Origin: Desulfobacteraceae bacterium
GTDB taxonomy: Bacteria; Desulfobacterota; DSM-4660; Desulfatiglandales; B25-G16
Direction of reading: 5' to 3'
Length of the DNA stretch: 43,473 bases
Assembly: GCA_030615105.1 (NCBI GenBank)
Contig: JAUWZV010000005.1
Span: forward strand, 1 to 43,473
The notes below the pieces were generated by a model. It searched no databases. It had not been told where the DNA came from and worked only from the letters and a program-made list of their open reading frames with translations. Below, one piece after another: positions 23,534-30,784 of the stretch (its first letter is position 1; each line of letters starts with the position of its first letter). A program made the position numbers and the translations under genes.

Positions 23534-23652
23534 GTCTGGATTCCTGCTCCCCGCTTTCGCGGGGACAAGTTTACCCCTGCGGAAGCAGGGGCAGGAATGA
23601 CAACTTGCACTTGTGGTCTGGATTCCTGCTCCCTGCTTTCGCAGGAATGACA
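23534..23652. repeat. REP-like cluster, right flank of the GIY-YIG gene
   Basis: CTGGATTCCTGCTCCCCGCT, GGGGCAGGAATGACAACTTG and CTGGATTCCTGCTCCCTGCT units. Together with the left cluster these enclose the GIY-YIG gene in inverted repeat sequence. Confidence 0.75.
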
Positions 23653-23697
23653 AACTAATCTATCATTAACCATTTGACCATTTGACCACTTGACTAT

Positions 23698-25080
23698 TTA
23701 GCCATCTTCGAATGGCAACTCTATGCGAAATGTAGTTCCTTCCTTTGTATCGCTTTCTACCTCAATCGACCCCTGGTGGACAAGGATAATCCTCTGGGCC
23801 AGAAAGAGGCCAAACCCGCTGCCGCCTTTTTTGGAAGAATACGAGGGCAAAAAGATCGAATCTCTATTCTCTGGAGGGATATAGGAGTCAGTGTTATGGA
23901 TTCGGATGGAGATGCCGAAAGGAACCCCCTCTGTGGTGACAGAAACCTGCCCTCCATCAGGTGTCGCCTGGAAGGCATTGATGATGAGGTTCACAAAGGT
24001 CTGGGTCAGTTTTTCGGGATCTGCCTTGATGTGAGGGAGGTCCTCTTCATATTTCTCTTGTACCGAAATGTTCTTGGCCTGAAATTCATGTTGGTTCAAA
24101 GCCAGGGCCTCCCGGAGAAGGTCATTGATGTTTACCGCGTCATTCAGATCCAATGCATCCAGGTGGAAGAGATCCAAAAGGTCCTCCGAGAGATGGGTGA
24201 GGCGGTCTATCTCCTGGATAGTTCGATCCACATAGGTTTTTCTTCGGTCCTCCGATGAAAATCCCTCCTGGATGAGCTCCAATAATCCTCGTATGGACCC
24301 CAGCGGGTTTTTGATCTCATGGGATAAGATGGATGTCAACGTTCCCAATCCAGCCAGGCTTTCAGCGCGCCTGATCTGGTCCCTGATGCGCCTCAATTCC
24401 TCCAGGTCTTTCAAGGAGATAATAATCCCCTTTTTCTCCTTCAAGGGGGAGATCCCAACCCATAAGGTGAGATCCTGCCCATTCGTATTTCTTATTTTGG
24501 TTTCCTGGGAAAGCAGAAATCCATCTCCCCTCAGGGCCCTATCCACTCTTTTCAGAAACGACTTATTTTGGGAATGATGGGGGATCACCTCCCAGTAAGG
24601 TCTGCTATCAAGATCTGATCCAAAGATCTCTTCAGCCTTCTTATTAACGCTGATGACGGTGCCTGAGGCCTCAAGGAAGATCAGGCCTTCCGGTAAGTTC
24701 TCCAGGATCTGGTGGTCTTTAAGGAACTGGTTGAGAGAGAAGGTCATTTGATTGAAGACCTGGGCCAAGTCGTCGATTTCACTATGCTGAGGGGGGAGGG
24801 AAGGTGAGGACAGGATTTCCTCACCTTTTTGTTTCATCTTCTTAAGGGGTCTTGTGATCCCAAGGGCCAACAGGATTCCGCCGAACAGAGCAACTCCGGA
24901 CATAGTTAGAATCCACAGCGTAGTGGTGAGCATGGCCTCAGATTCTCCGAAGGGGGGCCTGGTTAAGAATAATGCCAGAATCCCCGAGCCGAAGGTAAAG
25001 AGAAACATAACGACCGGGATGGCGATGATCAGCCGGATGCGCGTTGCCCTGAATTGAGACAGAAATTCATCGTTTTTCAT
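23698..25080 (-). CDS. Membrane sensor histidine kinase (PilS/NtrB-like, HAMP-PAS)
   Basis: A 460-aa kinase. Two transmembrane helices (about 16-40 and 52-75) precede a HAMP linker, a PAS domain (about 120-220, LENLPEGLIFLEASGTVISV) and the HisKA domain with H254 in LSHEIKNPLGSI. The ATPase domain has N364/N368 in VNLIINAFQATPDGG and the G box KKGGSGFGLFLAQRI. All catalytic parts are present. Its start overlaps the TPR protein gene upstream by 14 nt, so it belongs to the pilus operon. The likely partner is the NtrC-family regulator at 21267. Confidence 0.92.
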   Translation of the reverse strand: MKNDEFLSQFRATRIRLIIAIPVVMFLFTFGSGILALFLTRPPFGESEAMLTTTLWILTMSGVALFGGILLALGITRPLKKMKQKGEEILSSPSLPPQHSEIDDLAQVFNQMTFSLNQFLKDHQILENLPEGLIFLEASGTVISVNKKAEEIFGSDLDSRPYWEVIPHHSQNKSFLKRVDRALRGDGFLLSQETKIRNTNGQDLTLWVGISPLKEKKGIIISLKDLEELRRIRDQIRRAESLAGLGTLTSILSHEIKNPLGSIRGLLELIQEGFSSEDRRKTYVDRTIQEIDRLTHLSEDLLDLFHLDALDLNDAVNINDLLREALALNQHEFQAKNISVQEKYEEDLPHIKADPEKLTQTFVNLIINAFQATPDGGQVSVTTEGVPFGISIRIHNTDSYIPPENRDSIFLPSYSSKKGGSGFGLFLAQRIILVHQGSIEVESDTKEGTTFRIELPFEDG

Positions 25081-26170
25081 AGAGGGTCAGAACCTCCAGA
25101 TGTCTCTTTACCTTTTGCACCAGGTTTAGCCGGTGGTCTGGGGCAAGGTCCAGAAATCTCCGGAAATGGAGGACGGCGTCCTTCCAGTTCCCATCATCCT
25201 CCAAGGTAAGGGCCAGATTGTAGTGGATAGGGCCATAGTTAGGGGCGATGGAAAGGGCTTTTGCGAATATTTTTTTGGCCCGATAAAGCTCCTTCTGCTT
25301 TCTGTAAATCAAACCCAGGTTATTGTATGTCTCCGGGTTTTTGGGGTTACAATCGATGGCGAGGTTGAATTCTACAATGGCCTTTTCATAATCCCCTTGG
25401 AGATAATAGGCAACGGCCAGATTGTGATGGGCTTTCTCATAGTTGGGATTGATGGAAAGGGCCTTTTGGTATTGGCTTATCGCCTCGTGCAATCTGCCAA
25501 GTTCTTTGTATACCATCCCAAGATTGTTGTAAGACTGGACATTCAATGGATCGAGATCCAGGGCCTTTTTGTATTCTTCCAGGGCATCGTCGAGTTTTCT
25601 GTTCTTATGAAAAAGAAGGCCCAGGTTGAAATGGGTGATGGCCTCCTGGCTGGGAATAGGTTGGATGATCACCTGCTCTTCTTTTGGCTTCTCCCGGATG
25701 GGCTCCACGGGTTTTGCTGGCGGTGTTGCTGATTTGGGGACGGCCTTTGTGACCTCCCTGGGCGCTTTATACCTTGATGGAGCAGTGACTTTTTTTTTCA
25801 CCTTTGCACCAGAATCACTTTTCAAAGAGGGGGGGATGGAGACATATTTTAATCGTACCTCTTCAAGAGAGGTTAAGGTTAATTCTGGTTTCAATTCCTC
25901 CATTGGAACCTCTCTTATGGGGAGGATGACCATGGAGTCGGCGGTTTGGGAGACGGGGGTTGGTGGCTTATAGGCCACGGGTTTGTAAAGCGTGAAGAAG
26001 AGAGCCACAGCCATTGTCAATCCAAGGGGCAGGAAGAGCCTTCGAGGAGCGATCCATCTTTTGCGCCAACGGGGGAGCCAGGGAATGATGGTCCCCAGTC
26101 TTTTTTCCTGTTGTTTTTTTTCAATCTTTATCTGTTGAGTCCTTTTAAGGGCATCCAGGATGAGGCTCAT
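25067..26170 (-). CDS. MshN/GspB-like membrane protein with TPR repeats
   Basis: A 367-aa inner-membrane protein. It opens with MSLILDALKRTQQ, the N-terminal signature of GspB/ExeB-type partners of ExeA, then has one transmembrane helix (about 44-62), a proline-rich periplasmic linker (65-175), and five TPR units (about 178-355, FNLGLLFHKNRKLDDALEEY and following). In MSHA loci an MshN protein of this plan follows the MshM ATPase, as here. It probably helps secretin assembly across the cell wall. It overlaps the kinase gene by 14 nt. Confidence 0.82.
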   Translation of the reverse strand: MSLILDALKRTQQIKIEKKQQEKRLGTIIPWLPRWRKRWIAPRRLFLPLGLTMAVALFFTLYKPVAYKPPTPVSQTADSMVILPIREVPMEELKPELTLTSLEEVRLKYVSIPPSLKSDSGAKVKKKVTAPSRYKAPREVTKAVPKSATPPAKPVEPIREKPKEEQVIIQPIPSQEAITHFNLGLLFHKNRKLDDALEEYKKALDLDPLNVQSYNNLGMVYKELGRLHEAISQYQKALSINPNYEKAHHNLAVAYYLQGDYEKAIVEFNLAIDCNPKNPETYNNLGLIYRKQKELYRAKKIFAKALSIAPNYGPIHYNLALTLEDDGNWKDAVLHFRRFLDLAPDHRLNLVQKVKRHLEVLTLYEKR

Positions 26171-26214
26171 TCGACCTTCCCCCTTACGTCTTCTGAGATA
26201 ACAGTTTACCTACT

Positions 26215-26545
26215 TAATTATTTTGCCACCAAGGCACAAAGACACAAAGGAATTAAGGCTTTAGCCTTAAAACCCTAAAGGGCAAATTCCGTAACTTCTC
26301 AATAAGTTGGGGTAGATTATATTTGTGACTAAAGAATGGATTCCTGCTCCCCGCTTTCACGGGGACAAGTTTACCCCTGCGGAAGCAGGGGCAGGAATGA
26401 CAGACAATTACACTCAATCGTCATTCCCGCGGAGGCGGGAATCCATAGCTATTACCCGTACTTATTGACAAGTTACTAAATTCCAGGTTAAATTCCTAAT
26501 ATTTTTGTGTTTCTTTGTGTCTTAGTGGCTTAGTGGCTGAGCTAT
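26215..26545. repeat. Composite nested repeat between mshN-like and mshM-like genes
   Basis: The outer ends are inverted copies of the CCACCAAGGCACAAAGACAC family (26225 on plus; TTTGTGTCTTAGTGGCTTAG at 26514). Inside, GTAACTTCTCAATAAGT (26291) faces ACTTATTGACAAGTTAC (26459), and these enclose three REP-like units. A TTAAGGC-TTTA-GCCTTAA palindrome lies at 26253-26270. The outer right end encodes the last dozen codons of the ExeA-like gene. Confidence 0.65.
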
Positions 26546-27827
26546 TACCTTCTGAGATGGCCTTCATCACCTGGACAGAGTCCAGACCTTCTTTAGTCTT
26601 CAGTTCCCTCAGAACGTCCAGGGCCTCATCTTGTGTCTTGAACTTCCCGATCAAAACCCGGTGCCAGATACCCTTCCCCGGGATGTTCACCTTGGATATG
26701 TATACAGGGTGATTTAGATGCCTTAGCCCTTGAATCTCTTCCAAGGCCAGCTCTTGGGTGCGGAAAGATGCTACAAGGAGCGTGTAAGGGAGAGTCTTAT
26801 CTGTGGAGTAAGCCTCTACCCTGGGTGTCTCCTTGGGGGCCTCTACTTCCTTTCTTTCGATATTTTTTGACTCATGTTTGGATAAGAGGGGTTTGAGGGG
26901 TTGTGTAAGCTTATCATGCAAGACAGAATAATAGAAGATCCACCCCAGCATGAGAAAGATCACCACCAAGAGGGTGACTTGAGTTACTCTCGAGAGGATG
27001 GATGGAATGGAGATGGCCTTTTCCTCATCCCGCAGGCTCTTTGCGGCCTGGAGGACCATTCCTGCTGTTATGTGGTACTTTTGTTTGGCATATCCGTTCA
27101 GCAGCGCCCTGTCGCAAATCAGATTGATGAGTCTCGGAATCCCCTGGGAGAAGCTGGCGATTTTCCTCAGGGAGATCCTGGAGAAAGATATCCTTCCCTC
27201 TGAACCCGCCACAGCCAACCGGTGGTAGATGTACCTGGGGGTCTCCTTTTTATCTAAGGGCTTAAGATGGTATCTTACCGAGATCCTCTGATCCAGTTGG
27301 CGAAGTTTGGGAAGCCTGAGCTTTTCTCGCAGTTCCGCTTGACCCACCAGCGCAATCTGAAGGAGCTTATCCTTTTCCGTCTCGAGATTGGAGAGGATGC
27401 GGATTTGTTCCAGCACCTGGAGGGAGAGGTTTTGAGCCTCATCGATGATGAGCACTGAGATCCCTCCGCTGGAGGCATGGCTAAGGAGAAATTTATTGAG
27501 CTCTTCCAGGAGCTCCAGTCTTGTCCCCCCAGAAGGGGTGAGGCCAAAATCGGTGAGGATGTACCTGAGAAGCTCCTCTTCGGAGAAGAAAGGATTGAGC
27601 AAGAGGGCCACGGAGGTCCTCTCATCCAGCCTATTCAGCAGGGCTCGGCAGATGGTGGTCTTACCGGTGCCTATCTCTCCGGTAATAAGTATGAACCCTT
27701 CTTTCTGGGCGATGCCATAGGCCAGATTCTCCAAGGCCTCCCGGTGCCTTGTGCTCAGGTAAAGGAACTTTGGGTCGGGTGTGAGCCCGAAGGGCTTCTC
27801 CTTCAGCCCGTAAAAATCCTCGTACAT
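26496..27827 (-). CDS. ExeA/MshM-like AAA ATPase with C-terminal SPOR domain
   Basis: A 443-aa protein. The N-terminal AAA domain begins with the family signature YEDFYGLKEKPFGLTPDP and has Walker A GEIGTGKTT and Walker B VLIIDEAQNL. A transmembrane helix lies near 283-300 (VTLLVVIFLMLGWIFYY). The periplasmic tail ends in a SPOR-like domain (about 350-425, YTLLVASFRTQELALEEIQG) that in other proteins binds denuded peptidoglycan. ExeA helps its partner place the secretin through the wall; here a SPOR domain replaces the usual PG-binding domain. The last codons (KPLRHKETQKY) are read from a repeat. Confidence 0.88.
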   Translation of the reverse strand: MYEDFYGLKEKPFGLTPDPKFLYLSTRHREALENLAYGIAQKEGFILITGEIGTGKTTICRALLNRLDERTSVALLLNPFFSEEELLRYILTDFGLTPSGGTRLELLEELNKFLLSHASSGGISVLIIDEAQNLSLQVLEQIRILSNLETEKDKLLQIALVGQAELREKLRLPKLRQLDQRISVRYHLKPLDKKETPRYIYHRLAVAGSEGRISFSRISLRKIASFSQGIPRLINLICDRALLNGYAKQKYHITAGMVLQAAKSLRDEEKAISIPSILSRVTQVTLLVVIFLMLGWIFYYSVLHDKLTQPLKPLLSKHESKNIERKEVEAPKETPRVEAYSTDKTLPYTLLVASFRTQELALEEIQGLRHLNHPVYISKVNIPGKGIWHRVLIGKFKTQDEALDVLRELKTKEGLDSVQVMKAISEGNSSATKPLRHKETQKY

Positions 27828-27844
27828 CTATTTCTCCAGATTGT

Positions 27845-28156
27845 AATACTTCAGCCACAAAGCCCGCCCTGGCGCGACATCCTTGCCTATATTACAATCG
27901 CTGTAATATTTCTCGAGCTTAAGCAACATAGCCTAAGCATTACAAGCCAGGTCTGGGCCAGGGACACTAAGACCCGCCCGCCTCGCCTAAGGCGAAGCCG
28001 ATGGCAGGCAGGCACCAAGATTATAAACTTTCTAAAACAAACCTGGCCCTAATATCCCGCATATACAATTTTTTTCGCAATGGATTCTTCTCTTTTTGTT
28101 AAAGGTCTAAAATTCATATCCTTTCTTCGTGCCTTCGTGCCTTGGTGGCTGAACTG
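27845..28156. repeat. Repeat-filled spacer between secretin and ExeA genes
   Basis: Contains CCAGCCACAAAG-type left sequence, a GC-rich CCCGCCCGCCTCGCCTAAGG palindrome with GGCAGGCAGGCACC, and at the right CGTGCCTTCGTGCCTTGGTG, the inverted CCACCAAGGCACAAAG family, which abuts the secretin stop codon. No gene is seen. Confidence 0.6.
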
Positions 28157-29146
28157 TTACTCCAGATTCAAACGCCTCCGCTCTTCCCAAGACAGGTCCT
28201 CTATCCTTTTTCCCGTGAGGATTGTGGGGGTGAGAAAGATCACGAGCTCGCTCTTCTGCACACTCCGCTCCGTCTTCCTGAATAGGTACCCCAGGATGGG
28301 GATATCTCCCAGGAGGGGAACCTTCGTCTTTATATCGCTCTCCTTCTCCTGGATAAGGCCAGCGGTAACCATAGTCTGTCCATCTCTTACCTTGACCACG
28401 GTACTGGTCTCTCGCACAGCAAGAACGGGGACTGTTAATTTCACGTCCTCACTCTCGAAGCTGGATTCTCCAACCTTCTCTGTAATGACGGGATGGATGT
28501 TCATGATGACATCTCCATCATGGCTTATTTGTGGAGTAACCTCCAAGACCACGCCCACATCCACTGTCTTGGAGGTTGCCTCTGTGGTCTTCTCCTTTGT
28601 GTCCGGGTCAACCGTGGTGCTGACATCAAAAAACACCTCTGACGTGACCACCTTGATGGCCGCCTTTTGGTTGTTCATAACGGAGATCTTGGGTGAGGAC
28701 AGCATGTTCACCTTGCCCTGTTTGGACATGGCATCAAGGAGGATGGAAAAGTCTGTATCTGATAGCCCTATCTGGAAAATCCCCGTCCCTGGGCTTAAAG
28801 ACTGGGCAAGAATCATCCCCCCGGTCAGGGTTCCTTTCAGGGCAAGCCCACTGATCTTGGTGAGGGCTGACCAATCCAGTCCCATCTGGTAGTCATCTGA
28901 AAGGATGATATCCACCACCCGGGCCTGAATCATCACCTGACGCTGTACTGAACCCTCAACCCGTTCTAGAAACTCGCCAACCCTTTTCAGATTGGATGGA
29001 TAATCATTGACCACGACCAATCCGGCCATCTTATTTATGGTAACCTTTCCCCTTTCAGAGACGAGGCTTTTCAGGCCAGTCTCGATATCTCCCCATAGGT
29101 CCGATGAGTCTTCGCTGGATATGGTCCCACCGCCTTCACCACCCAC
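28157..29146 (-). CDS. mshL: Secretin, C-terminal part (MshL/PilQ/GspD-like)
   Basis: This 329-aa ORF is the channel-forming part of the secretin: an N-domain (ITINKMAGLVVVNDYPSNLK), then the secretin beta domain with QVMIQARVVDIILSDDYQMG, LSSPKISVMNNQKAAIKVV, VPVLAVRETSTVVKVRDGQT and VPLLGDIPILGYLFRKTER. It forms the outer-membrane pore for the pilus. Translation in this frame can be continued upstream to T-L-N-Y-I-T-T-R-R-T-G-T-S-A-F, which joins the preceding ORF at about 29217 if one T is added. The glycine-rich start listed in the track is therefore not a true start. Confidence 0.85.
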   Translation of the reverse strand: MGGEGGGTISSEDSSDLWGDIETGLKSLVSERGKVTINKMAGLVVVNDYPSNLKRVGEFLERVEGSVQRQVMIQARVVDIILSDDYQMGLDWSALTKISGLALKGTLTGGMILAQSLSPGTGIFQIGLSDTDFSILLDAMSKQGKVNMLSSPKISVMNNQKAAIKVVTSEVFFDVSTTVDPDTKEKTTEATSKTVDVGVVLEVTPQISHDGDVIMNIHPVITEKVGESSFESEDVKLTVPVLAVRETSTVVKVRDGQTMVTAGLIQEKESDIKTKVPLLGDIPILGYLFRKTERSVQKSELVIFLTPTILTGKRIEDLSWEERRRLNLE

Positions 29147-29151
29147 ACCGC

Positions 29152-29742
29152 TTACAGCGATGTGGGCAGTGAAGGCGCTAGTGCCTGTCCGCCTGGTGGT
29201 GATGTAATTGAGCGTGAAACCCTGGTCTCACGCCTGAGCCTTGAGATCCTGATAAAATGCTTCTCTATCTTATATTGAAGCCCCAAGGGGGTTAAAAGGG
29301 CATCCAGGGCCTCCATGGGAGGCACCCTTTTGACCTCTACAGTGGCCCTTCCTGAAACGTCGGGATCTAAGACGATATTGTAGCCAATGGATTTTGAAAA
29401 GGCCAGCAGGGCCTTGCGTATATCGGTATCCCGCAAGGAAAAACTTATGAGCCTTTCCGGCCCCTTCCTCTCTTCCATCAAGGGAACTACAAGCTCTTCC
29501 AACTTTTCTGGTGAAGGGGGTTGTTTAAGAGCTGGCTTGGGGACTTCCTTTGGAGGCCTTGCGCAGCCACCGAGTAGAGTAATGAACCCAAGAAAGATCA
29601 AAAACAGAAACGCCCATTTTTTAACCCTACTACGTAACTTATTTAATTCTAAGCAATATACTATGGTTTCGCCAAAGAAATGTCTGCTACATTTAGAGAC
29701 GAAAGCCACAAATGACGTTGCAGGGTTAATCTTCAGCATCAT
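29152..29742 (-). CDS. mshL: Secretin, N-terminal lipoprotein part (frameshifted from the C-terminal part)
   Basis: It starts at ATG 29742 behind GGAGGGAG, overlapping the pilP-like stop by 4 nt. A hydrophobic stretch ends in the lipobox LLGGC, after an unusually long 55-60-residue N-terminus. A secretin/TonB short N-terminal domain follows (ISFSLRDTDIRKALLAFSKS, NIVLDPDVSGRATVEVKRVP, DALLTPLGLQYKIE). From RLRRETRVS onward the frame is wrong; a single missing base near 29215-29221 in GGGTTTCACG separates it from the next ORF. Either a sequencing or assembly error in a T run, or a real mutation; the otherwise intact operon favours an error. Confidence 0.8.
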   Translation of the reverse strand: MMLKINPATSFVAFVSKCSRHFFGETIVYCLELNKLRSRVKKWAFLFLIFLGFITLLGGCARPPKEVPKPALKQPPSPEKLEELVVPLMEERKGPERLISFSLRDTDIRKALLAFSKSIGYNIVLDPDVSGRATVEVKRVPPMEALDALLTPLGLQYKIEKHFIRISRLRRETRVSRSITSPPGGQALAPSLPTSL

Positions 29743-30236
29743 CTCCCTCCTTCAATCTGAAAGGGATTGGAGAATGAGTCCAATCTGATTGTCCTCTGCT
29801 TACCATTTTTTTTAAGCATAACCCTGTCTGATCCGATCTTGGCAACAATCTCCTCCCCTATACGATCCCCCTCTTTCACGAATTGGCCATCCAGGAGGGC
29901 CCTTTTTGTTCCATCGACCGCCAAGATCATCTCAAGCTTCAATGGTGGCAGGGGCTTTTCCTCTTGAACGGGAGGCCTGGGCGATGGCGCAGGTGGTTGT
30001 GTCGAAGATTTTACGTTTTTCTCCTCCCCGGGCCGGAAGAACGGGTTTCGCTCCCACCCTTTGTCAAAGGGCCTTCGTTTCAGGGTCACAAATTTGTAAT
30101 CGTCCTGGATTGATGGGTTTTCTGCCTCCAGGGGCCTCCTTGGGGCTTTCAATTTAGAAAAGAAATGAAAATTGTAAAGGCCCAATCCTATTAATAACAC
30201 AGCGAAAAGGAGAATTGCAACCTGATTCTTCGTCAT
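29739..30236 (-). CDS. PilP/MshK-like inner-membrane linker
   Basis: A 165-aa protein with one N-terminal helix (VAILLFAVLLIGLGLYNF), a proline-rich linker (STQPPAPSPRPP) and a C-terminal GspC/PilP-type beta domain (LEMILAVDGTKRALLDGQFV, then EEIVAKIGSDRVMLKKNG). In type IV pilus and MSHA systems this subunit links the PilN-PilO inner-membrane frame to the secretin N-domains. Four-base overlaps with both neighbours show translational coupling. Confidence 0.8.
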   Translation of the reverse strand: MTKNQVAILLFAVLLIGLGLYNFHFFSKLKAPRRPLEAENPSIQDDYKFVTLKRRPFDKGWERNPFFRPGEEKNVKSSTQPPAPSPRPPVQEEKPLPPLKLEMILAVDGTKRALLDGQFVKEGDRIGEEIVAKIGSDRVMLKKNGKQRTIRLDSFSNPFQIEGGR

Positions 30237-30784
30237 TTTTCCATCCCTATGGCCATGACCTGGAGTTCTGCGTAGATAAGGGGGAATGTCTTTCTCACCT
30301 CAAGTGAATCGACAACGGCCCCCACAGCAATGGTGTCTATTCCTTTCAGGAAATTGGCCAAATTGCGATAATGGCAATGGAATGATATTTTGATCAAAAA
30401 ATCCCCCGTTTGTACTTTTGAATCGCTCGTTCTGGAGGAAGGGGTATTTCGTTCGTTTGAGAAGGAGACATCAGAGAGGCGATTGACCAGGGCAAGCCTG
30501 GCCAGCTCCTCCATGAGCTTAGGGAGTTTTATCTCAGTTGGTATGGTATCGATCTTTGCTTGCATGGCCTCCCATTTTCTCTTTTCCCCTGCCTTGGGGA
30601 GTTTTGTGTATCTCGCCAAATACTCTGCCTCCCGGAGATCCATTTCAATGTTTTTAACCTCCTTCTTGATCCTCTCCAAGGCCTTCATTTTTGGGGATAA
30701 GAAGAACAGGCAGAATGAGGCAAAAAGGGGCACCGAGATAGCTAAAATCTTAATACTGAAGGGGAGTTCTTTAATGCGATTCAT
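30233..30784 (-). CDS. PilO/MshJ-like alignment-complex protein
   Basis: A 183-aa bitopic protein. One membrane helix (about 12-30, KILAISVPLFASFCLFFL) is followed by a coiled coil (ALERIKKEVKNIEMDLREAE) and a periplasmic ferredoxin-like domain ending FHCHYRNLANFLKGIDTI and VDSLEVRKTF, typical for PilO/MshJ. It pairs with the PilN-like half of the upstream fusion to form the alignment subcomplex. It overlaps the fusion gene by 14 nt and the pilP-like gene by 4 nt. Confidence 0.83.
   Translation of the reverse strand: MNRIKELPFSIKILAISVPLFASFCLFFLSPKMKALERIKKEVKNIEMDLREAEYLARYTKLPKAGEKRKWEAMQAKIDTIPTEIKLPKLMEELARLALVNRLSDVSFSNERNTPSSRTSDSKVQTGDFLIKISFHCHYRNLANFLKGIDTIAVGAVVDSLEVRKTFPLIYAELQVMAIGMEK

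Noticed and set aside
22897-23652. Possible CRISPR array
   Set aside because: Repeats are palindromic REP units in both orientations with irregular spacing and related 'spacers'; no cas genes.
29200-29225. Programmed ribosomal frameshift in the secretin
   Set aside because: GGGTTTC is not in the X-XXY-YYZ phase of the zero frame and no downstream stem-loop is evident; a T-run indel is simpler.
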